From the NCBI GenBank assembly GCA_002342175.1, contig DDPL01000049.1:23122-33529 (forward strand): DNA of 10,408 bases, read 5' to 3'. Positions within the stretch are counted from its first letter, which is position 1; every line of letters starts with the position of its first letter. Below the pieces are notes generated by a model, which ran no database searches, had not been told where the DNA came from, and saw only the letters and a list, made by a program, of their open reading frames with translations. Below are positions 1-6,627 of the stretch, piece after piece. The translations under genes and the position numbers were made by a program. The stretch is from Legionellales bacterium UBA2469. GTDB lineage: Bacteria; Pseudomonadota; Gammaproteobacteria; Legionellales; Legionellaceae.

Positions 1-110
1 AAAGGCAAGGCGTCCAATCCAAAATAAGTCAGCCCTGTACGCTGCCATTGTAGAGGCGTTAATGTTAAACCCGCGGTGGTATTTAAAATGGGGGCAAATA
101 TCGTATACAT
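1..110 (-). CDS. Partial CDS, N-terminal 36 codons; possible tRNA-guanine transglycosylase-family protein
   Basis: This is an open frame on the minus strand that starts with ATG at 110 and runs off the left edge. The visible protein begins MYTIFAPILNTTAGLTLTPL. A strong Shine-Dalgarno AGGAG lies 7 nt before the ATG and uses the G of the queA stop codon TAG, so the two genes form one transcription unit with a 10-nt gap. The segment around residues 14-33 (GLTLTP followed by a T-G pair and a hydrophobic stretch) resembles the early TGT motif 'LTPEEL..TGA..IL.N..HL', and tgt commonly follows queA. The N-terminus is shorter than, and unlike, canonical Tgt, so a divergent TGT paralogue or an unrelated protein is possible. 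The reading frame and start are well supported; the family is an inference. Confidence 0.6.
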   Translation of the reverse strand, partial: MYTIFAPILNTTAGLTLTPLQWQRTGLTYFGLDALP

Positions 111-120
111 TTAGCTTCTC

Positions 121-1134
121 CTACAAAAATAAACACGCATCTCCATAACTAAAGAACCGATATTGTAAACGCACGGCTTCTTCGTAGACCTTCATCATTT
201 GTGGATGCCCAATTAAAGCTGCAACCAGCATTAATAGCGTGGACTCTGGCAAATGAAAATTGGTTAAAAGTCCATCAATCACTTTAAAGGTGTAACCCGG
301 TGTAATAAATAGATTTGTTAAGCCCTGTAGAGTCTTAAAATCATCTCGAGCAGCACTCTCTAATGCTCGCAATGAAGTGGTTCCTACTGCAAAAACACGT
401 CGACCCTGTGCATGTGTTTGATGAATCTGTTGAACCAATTCTGGAGAGACCTCATACCACTCAAAATGCATCTCATGATCTTTTAATTCATCCACGCGAA
501 CCGGTTGAAATGTTCCTGCACCAACATGCAACGTCACAAAATCCATCTTCACTTGTTTTTTCTGAATTTTGTCCAGGAGAATTTGATCAAAATGTAAGCC
601 TGCTGTCGGCGCGGCAACCGAACCGACATGTTTTGCATAAACGGTTTGATAACGCTCTAAATCACTTTCCTCATCTGGACGTTCAATATAGGGGGGCAGA
701 GGCATGTGCCCTACTGAATGTAACATATCGACGATAGAACCATTGACCTCCACTTCAAAGAGATCATTTGAACGCCCTATAACTTGCATACGCCAGGATT
801 CATCAATGATAATTTGCGTGCCTGGTTTAGCAGCCTTACTGGCTCGCATATGGCATAACATGGTTGTGTCTGTTAACAATCGTTCGACTAAAACTTCGAC
901 CTGTCCACCTGTTATTTTTTTAGCATAAAAGCGCGCGGGTAGGACTTTGGTGTTATTAAATACCAAAAGATCTCCAGACTGCAAATAATCGACCATATCC
1001 AAAACCTGTTGTCGATGGGTTATGATTTGTGTTTCTCTTTGAAAAACCAATAAACGAGAAGCATGTCTTGGATTAGTAGGATACTGTGCAATCAATTCAG
1101 CAGGTAAATCATAATGAAAATCTTGGCGACGCAT
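121..1134 (-). CDS. queA: S-adenosylmethionine:tRNA ribosyltransferase-isomerase QueA
   Basis: QueA is a cytosolic enzyme that transfers and isomerises the ribosyl part of S-adenosylmethionine onto preQ1 at position 34 of tRNA, giving epoxyqueuosine. The 337-residue product has near-normal family length and carries family signatures throughout: an N-terminal DFHYDLPAELIAQYP block at residues 5-19, NNTKVLPAR at 60-68, GHMPLPPYI at 142-150, VAAPTAGLHF at 173-182, HVGAGTFQPV at 203-212, GTTSLRALE at 251-259 and TNFHLPESTL at 291-300. The ATG at 1134 is chosen because the protein aligns from its first residue with the usual QueA start. There is no clear Shine-Dalgarno in front of it. The next minus-strand gene follows 10 nt later with its own ribosome site, so both are probably co-transcribed. 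No frameshift or missing block is visible. Confidence 0.97.
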   Translation of the reverse strand: MRRQDFHYDLPAELIAQYPTNPRHASRLLVFQRETQIITHRQQVLDMVDYLQSGDLLVFNNTKVLPARFYAKKITGGQVEVLVERLLTDTTMLCHMRASKAAKPGTQIIIDESWRMQVIGRSNDLFEVEVNGSIVDMLHSVGHMPLPPYIERPDEESDLERYQTVYAKHVGSVAAPTAGLHFDQILLDKIQKKQVKMDFVTLHVGAGTFQPVRVDELKDHEMHFEWYEVSPELVQQIHQTHAQGRRVFAVGTTSLRALESAARDDFKTLQGLTNLFITPGYTFKVIDGLLTNFHLPESTLLMLVAALIGHPQMMKVYEEAVRLQYRFFSYGDACLFL

Positions 1135-1163
1135 ATTATAAATGTTTTGAAAAAAGTGGCTAA

Positions 1164-1192
1164 ATTTTAACTTCTATTCCGCCTGAACACAA
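1164..1192 (-). promoter_or_regulatory. Candidate sigma-70 promoter for queA
   Basis: On the minus strand TTGTGT (1192-1187) is separated by 17 nt from TAAAAT (1169-1164). Transcription would begin near 1157, leaving a leader of about 22 nt before the queA ATG. The -10 matches the consensus at five of six positions and the -35 at about half. This is a sequence call only. It lies between queA and the palindromic repeat at 1218-1259, so that repeat would be outside the queA transcript. Confidence 0.4.
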
Positions 1193-1217
1193 TATCCTGG
1201 GCACTATGAGATTTTTT

Positions 1218-1259
1218 ATCTGAAAAACCCCATGGATGAATTCAGGGGGTTTTTCAGAT
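1218..1259. repeat. Palindromic repeat, copy 1 (perfect 14-bp hairpin)
   Basis: The arms ATCTGAAAAACCCC (1218-1231) and GGGGTTTTTCAGAT (1246-1259) pair perfectly over 14 bp around a 14-nt loop containing ATGGATGAATTCA. A related copy sits at 2308-2344 with the same loop except for one base. It is not followed by a T-tract on either strand, so it is unlikely to be an intrinsic terminator. It starts 8 nt beyond the premature stop of the truncated thiamine-diphosphate enzyme gene. Its nature is unknown; it could be a REP- or MITE-like dispersed palindrome. Confidence 0.85.
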
Positions 1260-1267
1260 CACTTAAA

Positions 1268-1423
1268 TTAGATGTAGAAGTTAATATGTTTAGATTTCCT
1301 ATCATAAGAAGTTAAATGCTTGACGATTTCTAAAATTCCCCCGCCTGTAACTCCAAATATAGGCCTAATTCCCCACTGTTCAATAACATATAGCAAGGCT
1401 TTAGAACCCTCATTGAAATTCAT
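1268..1423 (-). pseudogene. N-terminal remnant of a thiamine-diphosphate-dependent (acetolactate-synthase-like) enzyme
   Basis: This 51-codon minus-strand frame starts with ATG at 1423 and stops at 1268-1270. It encodes a typical start of the pyrimidine-binding domain of ThDP enzymes: a helix KALLYVIEQWGI (residues 8-19), then PIFGVTGGGILEIV (21-34), matching the family pattern 'G...IFGVPGG....', and a further segment ending in INFY. Complete family members run to about 550 residues, so more than 90 percent is missing. A Shine-Dalgarno AGGA lies 7 nt before the ATG and a TATAAT sits upstream at 1457-1462, so the expression signals look intact although the body of the gene is lost. The break is next to palindromic repeat copy 1. 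Family assignment is from motif recognition. A short functional peptide cannot be excluded but seems unlikely. Confidence 0.7.
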
Positions 1424-1546
1424 CCTAACATCCTGTTAACTGATGCTAAAATTACAATTATAGTTCAATCAAAATCAATTCATTTTAATGAGTGCATTTA
1501 TATTCATGATTTTTTATAGAAAAAGTCTCTAAAATTAAAAAAAATC

Positions 1547-1576
1547 TTGCACATTTGGCCTGTATTGGCATATATT
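1547..1576 (+). promoter_or_regulatory. Candidate sigma-70 promoter for the small exported protein
   Basis: TTGCAC (1547-1552) and TATATT (1571-1576) are separated by 18 nt, about 30 nt before the start codon at 1607. The -10 matches the consensus at five of six positions; the -35 matches only its TTG. The upstream stretch 1500-1546 is very AT-rich with A and T runs, as in an UP element. No operator-like repeat is seen. Confidence 0.45.
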
Positions 1577-1606
1577 GTTATGAATTTTTACTAAAAAGGA
1601 ACACAG

Positions 1607-2002
1607 ATGTTAAAAAATAGACTATCTTTCGGAATCCTTGGAGCTATGGGACTGGCTTCTGTTGCCTTCGCTGCGCCAAAGCAAATGGTGACACATAACC
1701 ATACTGATGTAGAATCAAATGCCTTCATTGATGGTATTATTGGCTCTCAATTTCCAACCAAGCCTTACTCAGATAACAAAGTATTTTGGGCTTCTGTGAA
1801 ATTGGCATGCTTTGGCCATATTGATTCCCAGCATGAATGTCGTGCATTAGTAAAAATGGCAACCAATACTGATCATCCTGTTGAATTAGGTTGGATGACC
1901 ATGAATTTAGTCACTGGAGAATTGAATCCTAAAACCATTAGTGGTAACGGATACCGTTTAGATGTAAATGGACCTGGTGAAATCACCTTGAATCTAGAAT
2001 AA
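1607..2002 (+). CDS. Small exported protein of unknown function
   Basis: I do not recognise the family. The 131-residue product has a clear Sec signal peptide: MLKNR, a hydrophobic core FGILGAMGLASVAFA, and a probable signal peptidase I site after A22 (A-F-A followed by APK). The mature protein would be about 109 residues and periplasmic or secreted. It has exactly two cysteines, C68 and C78, spaced for a possible disulfide, and is rich in Asn, Gly and short beta-like stretches (for example WASVKLACFG and GWMTMNLVTGEL), which suggests a small beta-rich fold. The start is supported by AAGGA (1596-1600), 6 nt before the ATG. It is monocistronic, with a promoter just upstream and a strong terminator 20 nt after the stop, and lies between two gene remnants. 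Codon use looks like that of the neighbouring genes. Confidence 0.85.
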   Translation: MLKNRLSFGILGAMGLASVAFAAPKQMVTHNHTDVESNAFIDGIIGSQFPTKPYSDNKVFWASVKLACFGHIDSQHECRALVKMATNTDHPVELGWMTMNLVTGELNPKTISGNGYRLDVNGPGEITLNLE

Positions 2003-2021
2003 AAAAAGGCTATTTAAGAGT

Positions 2022-2055
2022 AATGCCAGTCAGTTAAGCCGACTGGCATTTTTTT
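2022..2055 (+). terminator. Rho-independent terminator after the small exported protein
   Basis: AATGCCAGTC (2022-2031) pairs perfectly with GACTGGCATT (2041-2050) around a 9-nt loop, and the run of seven T from 2049 to 2055 completes a classic intrinsic terminator on the plus strand. It begins 20 nt after the stop codon at 2002. The frame of the decayed IS4 transposase, reading the other way, runs into this hairpin and stops in its loop, so the terminator may derive from the end of the insertion sequence. Confidence 0.92.
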
Positions 2056-2438
2056 ATGCATTCCTTTATTTCATATTTGCCAGGCCTTCTTTTAACTACT
2101 CTAGGATAACTTCTCTCTCGCCTATCTGGTAATAAAAAAAAGCTCATGCCATTGAAGTTAAATTATTTATAACTTCAGGAATACAACCTGGAGAAGTTGC
2201 CGGCAACATGGTTAGCTCTCTAATAATAAAAGCAGCGGCTTGATTAAAACTAATTTGATTGGGTGCTATACCCTCTAATGAGTAAGCCATTCGAGCCATT
2301 TGAAACCCTGAAACACCCCATGGATGAATCCAGGGTTGTTTCAGCTAGCTTTTCTAGAATGCGGTATTGTGTCCCTTTTTTTAATTTTAACAACCAATGA
2401 CGCTCAGTGCCTGTCGTTTGCCATTTATGAAGTAGACC
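2034..2438 (-). mobile_element. Decayed IS4-family insertion sequence: transposase remnant with deletion and frameshift
   Basis: Three minus-strand segments in different frames read as pieces of one IS4-family transposase. Segment 1 (about 2438-2340) encodes GLLHKWQTTGTERHW and then KLKKGTQYRILEKLAE, the middle of the catalytic region. Segment 2 (2305-2144) encodes FQMARMAYSLEGIAPNQISF and then LTMLPATSPGCIPE, which is C-terminal. Segment 3 (about 2147-2034) encodes LPDRRERSYPRVVKRRPGKY and ends KKCQSA, the basic C-terminus. Between segments 1 and 2 well over 100 codons, including the part expected to carry the last catalytic glutamate, are absent, and palindromic repeat copy 2 sits exactly there. 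Segments 2 and 3 are separated by a frameshift near 2144-2150. The N-terminal half is not found; 2439-2534 holds only weakly similar, out-of-frame sequence. The element cannot make transposase. Confidence 0.85.
2308..2344. repeat. Palindromic repeat, copy 2 (11-bp hairpin with one bulge)
   Basis: CTGAAACA (2308-2315) pairs with TGTTTCAG (2337-2344) and CCC (2316-2318) with GGG (2333-2335), leaving one bulged T at 2336. The loop contains ATGGATGAATCCA, identical to copy 1 except for one base. Compared with copy 1, one A-T pair of the stem is a C-G pair here, with both sides changed. It has no T-tract, so it is not an intrinsic terminator. It lies at the internal deletion junction of the IS4 transposase remnant. 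Confidence 0.8.
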
Positions 2439-2534
2439 TTCCGGTGACTTTTGATCACCAGATTTTGATCTTCTTTGTCAGATTTGCAAGCTTTTTTTGA
2501 TTAACTGATCAGCATTACTCTTAAAGAGCCTTTT

Positions 2535-3929
2535 TTATTTACGTAAGACTGCTTGTACACCAAATAACTGTGCATAACCATGGCCTGTTGCATTGACGGT
2601 TATCCAGTTATCCGCATCGAGTTGTTGATATTTATTCACTTGGATATCTGAAACAGGGAAGAGATAACTATAACCGACATCAAACCCTAAATGCTCGCTA
2701 AATTGCCAATGGGCGCCCACGGCAATCGCCAATTTGTCTACATCAGGCAGTCGTGAATCTCTATCTTTATTATTGGTTGGGGTTTGGTCATATCCACCGC
2801 CCCAACGAAATCGCCATTTTTCTGTTAATTGATAATTCATACCAAAAGAAGCACGCACGGTGTTTTGATAATTTTGGTATGTTGTGGCACTGGTATACAT
2901 GTACTCTAATTCACGCGGATTAACCACTTCAATATTGTTCAATTGAATCGAATTGAAAGACGACCAGATGGAATACACGATCGAACCCATCATATCAACT
3001 TTTTCAGAAACTTTTTGAAAAATACTGAAGGTATATATATCTGGAAATTTAATATTATTAGTACTTAACAAATCACTGCGAAGTTCAGCATCTGGATTCT
3101 CAAGATTGTTATCCGCCAATACGCCATTAATAGTAGAATGACCTTTAAATTGTTGTGTCACGCCATAATGATAATCAAAACCAAAACGAGTTCTATCTTG
3201 CAAGAAAGTGAACAGAGCGCCGACATGAAATCCAACCCCATAGGAAGTTCCATGATTTTCTAAGGGACTATCCCATAATGTCGCTGGCTTCGGTGGTGTC
3301 ACACCATATTCTAATGCAGCAGGCGAACCGATGACATTGTTAAAATTAACATCAGCCCATTGAAAATCGACACCAGCACCCAATGAGAAATGTTTAGTGG
3401 CATATCCGGCAATTTCAGGGGAGACATCGACAACACGCAAAGAACTTAAAGTACCCGCGTAACGAAGCGGTGAATCATCACTCCAATTAGATGATAAACC
3501 ATAAGGCACCAGTATACTTACTCCATAAGCAAACCTATCGCCTAGGGGCATGACCAAATGTAAATTTGGGACGATGGCTTCTCTTCCACCATCTAGGTTT
3601 TTAAATGTTTGTTGATAAGGTGGCAGCAATTCATCATTATTGATATTAATTTGATAAAAACTAGCTGTTCCGGAAAGATTTAGCGTTGGTGTGACACCAA
3701 TACCACCTAGAACCAATTCCGGTTTTTTTAAAAGCACCATAGCGGCTGGGTTATACCATGCAACTGAAGCATCATGACCTTCGGCTGCAATACCTGCAGC
3801 AAAATTCTGTATCGCTGAAACACTGCCTTCGGTATATAAAGAAAATGCGCCAGCAAATGTCTGGATAGTCCAAAAACTCAATCCCATCCAAGATAAACGA
3901 AGTAAACGAATTTGAAAATTATTTGTCAT
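2535..3929 (-). CDS. FadL/OMPP1/TodX-family outer-membrane transporter
   Basis: This is a predicted 14-strand outer-membrane barrel of the FadL family, which passes long-chain fatty acids or other hydrophobic compounds; the substrate here is unknown. The 464-residue form starts MTNNFQIRLLRLSWMGLSFW, a signal peptide with likely cleavage after A26 or A28. The mature N-terminus GAFSLYTEGS followed by HDASVAWYNPAAM (ending at residue 64) is the conserved FadL hatch and NPA motif. Many alternating strands and Tyr/Trp girdle residues follow, and the length fits the family. A longer frame opens at ATG 3965, but the best promoter has its -10 box over that codon, so translation from ATG 3929 is preferred. 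No clear Shine-Dalgarno precedes either start. The protein ends QAVLRK rather than in the usual terminal Phe. It is divergent from lysAC and no terminator is obvious downstream. Confidence 0.88.
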   Translation of the reverse strand: MTNNFQIRLLRLSWMGLSFWTIQTFAGAFSLYTEGSVSAIQNFAAGIAAEGHDASVAWYNPAAMVLLKKPELVLGGIGVTPTLNLSGTASFYQININNDELLPPYQQTFKNLDGGREAIVPNLHLVMPLGDRFAYGVSILVPYGLSSNWSDDSPLRYAGTLSSLRVVDVSPEIAGYATKHFSLGAGVDFQWADVNFNNVIGSPAALEYGVTPPKPATLWDSPLENHGTSYGVGFHVGALFTFLQDRTRFGFDYHYGVTQQFKGHSTINGVLADNNLENPDAELRSDLLSTNNIKFPDIYTFSIFQKVSEKVDMMGSIVYSIWSSFNSIQLNNIEVVNPRELEYMYTSATTYQNYQNTVRASFGMNYQLTEKWRFRWGGGYDQTPTNNKDRDSRLPDVDKLAIAVGAHWQFSEHLGFDVGYSYLFPVSDIQVNKYQQLDADNWITVNATGHGYAQLFGVQAVLRK

Positions 3930-3941
3930 ATATTTGTTTTG

Positions 3942-3968
3942 TTGACAAAAATGAGCATCCATCATAAT
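3942..3968 (+). promoter_or_regulatory. Candidate promoter for lysAC-addA
   Basis: A consensus -35 TTGACA (3942-3947) is followed, after a short 15-nt spacer, by CATAAT (3963-3968), which matches the -10 at five of six positions. Transcription would start near 3975 and give a leader of about 90 nt before ATG 4066, too short for a lysine riboswitch. The spacer is suboptimal, so a weak or activated promoter is possible. The -10 overlaps that of the opposing promoter. Confidence 0.45.
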
Positions 3969-3988
3969 CGAAAGGATGTTATTGTCAA
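3961..3988 (-). promoter_or_regulatory. Strong sigma-70 promoter for the FadL-family gene
   Basis: On the minus strand a perfect TTGACA (3988-3983) is separated by 16 nt from TATGAT (3966-3961), five of six matches to the -10 consensus. Transcription would start near 3954, downstream of the ATG at 3965 and about 25 nt before ATG 3929, which decides the start of the porin gene in favour of 3929. It overlaps the candidate lysAC promoter. Confidence 0.65.
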
Positions 3989-4065
3989 CGCTTGTACCCT
4001 AAAATTTCTTTATTCTTACTCAAGAAAATGCTATTTTTAGACTATTGAAAACCCAGGTATTGAAT

Positions 4066-6627
4066 ATGCGTATCATCATCTCTAAATTCGGTGGAACCAG
4101 TGTTTCTTCACGTAAAACCTGGGATAATATTTTATTGATTGCAAAACAACATATCGCTAAAGGTTTATTTCCCGTTTTGGTTTGTTCGGCTAGAAGCCAA
4201 GCTTCCAATCAATTGGAAAAAATGATTCAATTGGCGATGCATCATGAACACTTAGGCCTTTTACAGGAGTTTATCTGTTCACACCAACAATTGGCAAAAG
4301 AATTAGATATTTCTGAAACCTGTATTTCTGCTGAATTGCAACAACTTGAACAATGGCTCACTGGAATTGCATTGCTTAAACACGTTCCCGCCAAAACACA
4401 TGCGCAAATTTTAAGTTTGGGCGAACTGATGTCGACGAAACTGGGACATGCTTTTTTAAATCAACAAGGTTTAAATGTGCAATGGTTTGATGCAAGAGAG
4501 GCGATTCATACCGATATGAATCAAGACACGGAGTTTCAAAATTATTGCCAAGCCAGGTGTGTACCAAAACCAAATTCAAAATTGCAACAAAACATAAAAA
4601 ATGGATCTGCAAATGCCATCATTACCCAAGGTTTTATTGGCGCAAATGCAAACCAAGAAACTGTCCTTCTTGGTCGTGGCGGATCAGATACTTCGGCCGC
4701 TCTTTTTGCTGCTATTTTAGAAGCTGAAAAATGTGAAATCTGGACCGATGTTCCGGGTATTTACACAGCCAACCCTCATCAACTGCCCCAGGCGCGTCTG
4801 TTAAAACAACTAAACTATGATGAAGCACAAGAAATTGCATCCATGGGTGCCAAAGTATTGCATCCATTGGCCGTGGGCCCTGTGCGCCAGGCATCCATTC
4901 CGATGGCCATCAAATACACTTGGAATCCTGAACATCCAGGAACCCTTATCACCTTGGATAGTGATATTGATGCCCCGCCTGTAAAATCTATTCAAATTAA
5001 ATCAAGTATTTCTGTTGTGGCCATGGATAGCAATAATATGTGGCAACAAAGCGGTTTTTTAGCACAAGCTTTTCAAATCTTTGCCAAACATAAATTCTCG
5101 GTGAATCTACTAAGTACTTCAGAATGCCATGTGACAGTCTCTTTAGATGGTCAAGCCCATCAACGTGAATCACTTCTAACTTTAATCGACGACCTCAATA
5201 CCATTTGCAAAGCAAAATTAATTGAGCCTTGCACGGCCATTAGCTTAATTGGACATCATATACGACGCATTCTACCTGAGCTTGGTTCAACTTTTGAGTT
5301 ATTTAACGATCAACAAGTGCACTTAATGAGTCTTGCATCAAATGATTTAAGCTTAAATATTGTTGTTGATGAATCTAAAGCAGAAAAAATCACCCAACAA
5401 CTACATCAATTGCTCATTGATAACAACCCTCAAAGTTACTATTACTCTAAGAGTTGGGAAGAAGAGTTTTCACCACCACCTGAAGCCCCAAAACCCTGGT
5501 GGATTGAAAAGAAAAATGAACTGATTGCTTATGGACAACAACATGCACCATGTTATGTTTACTATCCTCCTGTGGTCAAACAACGAATTCAAGAACTTAA
5601 AACTTTAACGCATATACAACACGTGCTTTATGCGATGAAAGCCAATGCAAATCCTGATTTACTAAAAGTACTTTATCAGGAACAGCTAAACTTTGAATGT
5701 GTCTCTAAGCAAGAAGTTGAACGTTTATTCCAACTTTTTCCAGACATTCATCCGAAACGCATTTTATTTACACCCAATTTTGCGCATCGCCAAGAATATG
5801 AATTCGCCATAGAAAAGCAAATCTTACTCACCATTGATAGTCTTTACCCTCTTCAACATTGGGGAGATTTGCTACAAAATCAATCCGTGGTTCTCAGAAT
5901 TGACTCCGGTTTAGGTGCTGGTCATCAGAAATATGTATCCACCAGTGGTGATGAATCAAAATTCGGGATCAATCTTCATGATCTTGATGCCGCTCAATCG
6001 CTTATTAAAGCTAATCATATCCAGGTCATTGGGCTTCATGCCCATGCTGGAAGTGGCATTTTAGCAGCACAGCTTTGGTCAGATACCGCAGAAATCCTAC
6101 TTGCACAATTAATTCACTTTCCAAATGTACAGTTTATCAATTTAGGTGGTGGATTAGGTATCGCTGAACGTCCTGGACAACAACCTTTATCTTTAGAAAC
6201 CCTTAATACTAATCTTGGTCCTTTCAAAGAATCTCATCCTCAAATTGAGTTTTGGATTGAACCTGGACGTTTTTTAGTTGCTGAATGTGGGGTTATTTTG
6301 GCACGTGCCACTCAGGAAAAATTTAAAAATAAGGTACGCTTTGTGGGAATCGATGTGGGCATGAATTCACTGATTCGCCCCGCTTTATACGGTTCTTATC
6401 ACCACATCACCAATCTTTCCCGAATGGATGACGCACATAAGAGTTTTGCTCATGTGGTTGGCCCAATTTGTGAATCATCCGACACTTTAGGATATGATAG
6501 AATGTTACCGCGAACCCAAGAAAATGATATTTTTTTAATTGCCAATACAGGGGCATATGGTTACTGCATGAGTTCTCATTATAATCTTCGCGATCCTGCA
6601 CCTGAACATATTTTTAACCATGGATAG
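4066..6627 (+). CDS. lysAC: Bifunctional aspartate kinase / diaminopimelate decarboxylase
   Basis: One 853-residue cytosolic protein carries the first and last enzymes of lysine (and diaminopimelate) biosynthesis. Residues 1-300 are aspartokinase, with KFGGTS at 7-12, GRGGSDTSA from 203 and WTDVPGIYTANP at 226-237. Two ACT-type regulatory segments follow (about 307-380 and 390-450), normally sites of feedback control by amino acids. From about residue 470 lies a fold-III PLP decarboxylase: YAMKANANP with the PLP lysine K525, HAHAGSG at 658-664, LGGGLG from 693, EPGR at 732-735, the active-site GPICESSD with C802, and GAYGY near 829-833. Both halves look complete. ATG 4066 is chosen over an upstream TTG at 4045 because aspartokinases start just before KFGGTS and an AGG lies 8 nt upstream of it. 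Fusions in this order are known in Xanthomonas relatives and other gammaproteobacteria. The 3' end overlaps the next gene by 8 nt. Confidence 0.95.
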   Translation: MRIIISKFGGTSVSSRKTWDNILLIAKQHIAKGLFPVLVCSARSQASNQLEKMIQLAMHHEHLGLLQEFICSHQQLAKELDISETCISAELQQLEQWLTGIALLKHVPAKTHAQILSLGELMSTKLGHAFLNQQGLNVQWFDAREAIHTDMNQDTEFQNYCQARCVPKPNSKLQQNIKNGSANAIITQGFIGANANQETVLLGRGGSDTSAALFAAILEAEKCEIWTDVPGIYTANPHQLPQARLLKQLNYDEAQEIASMGAKVLHPLAVGPVRQASIPMAIKYTWNPEHPGTLITLDSDIDAPPVKSIQIKSSISVVAMDSNNMWQQSGFLAQAFQIFAKHKFSVNLLSTSECHVTVSLDGQAHQRESLLTLIDDLNTICKAKLIEPCTAISLIGHHIRRILPELGSTFELFNDQQVHLMSLASNDLSLNIVVDESKAEKITQQLHQLLIDNNPQSYYYSKSWEEEFSPPPEAPKPWWIEKKNELIAYGQQHAPCYVYYPPVVKQRIQELKTLTHIQHVLYAMKANANPDLLKVLYQEQLNFECVSKQEVERLFQLFPDIHPKRILFTPNFAHRQEYEFAIEKQILLTIDSLYPLQHWGDLLQNQSVVLRIDSGLGAGHQKYVSTSGDESKFGINLHDLDAAQSLIKANHIQVIGLHAHAGSGILAAQLWSDTAEILLAQLIHFPNVQFINLGGGLGIAERPGQQPLSLETLNTNLGPFKESHPQIEFWIEPGRFLVAECGVILARATQEKFKNKVRFVGIDVGMNSLIRPALYGSYHHITNLSRMDDAHKSFAHVVGPICESSDTLGYDRMLPRTQENDIFLIANTGAYGYCMSSHYNLRDPAPEHIFNHG

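Noticed and set aside
363..928. Plus-strand open frames of 124 and 74 codons inside queA
   Set aside because: They lie antisense to a fully conserved gene, have no recognisable motifs or ribosome sites, and are shadows of its codon pattern.
1135..1140. Perfect TATAAT on the minus strand directly before the queA ATG
   Set aside because: A transcript from this box would start inside the coding region, so it cannot serve this start; the upstream TTGTGT-17-TAAAAT pair is more sensible.
2518..2536. CTCTTAAAGAG followed by a T run on the plus strand, looking like a terminator
   Set aside because: The stem is only 4 bp with a 3-nt loop, and there is no plus-strand gene ending here; the T run overlaps the porin stop codon.
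3930..3965. Longer N-terminus for the FadL-family protein starting at ATG 3965
   Set aside because: The strong promoter places its -10 over this codon, and the signal peptide is well formed from ATG 3929.
4045..4065. TTG start adding seven residues to LysAC
   Set aside because: Aspartokinases begin just before KFGGTS, and ATG 4066 has a suitably spaced AGG upstream.
3969..4065. Lysine riboswitch or leader attenuator before lysAC
   Set aside because: The leader is about 90 nt, too short for the lysine aptamer, and no lysine-rich leader peptide or terminator hairpin was seen.
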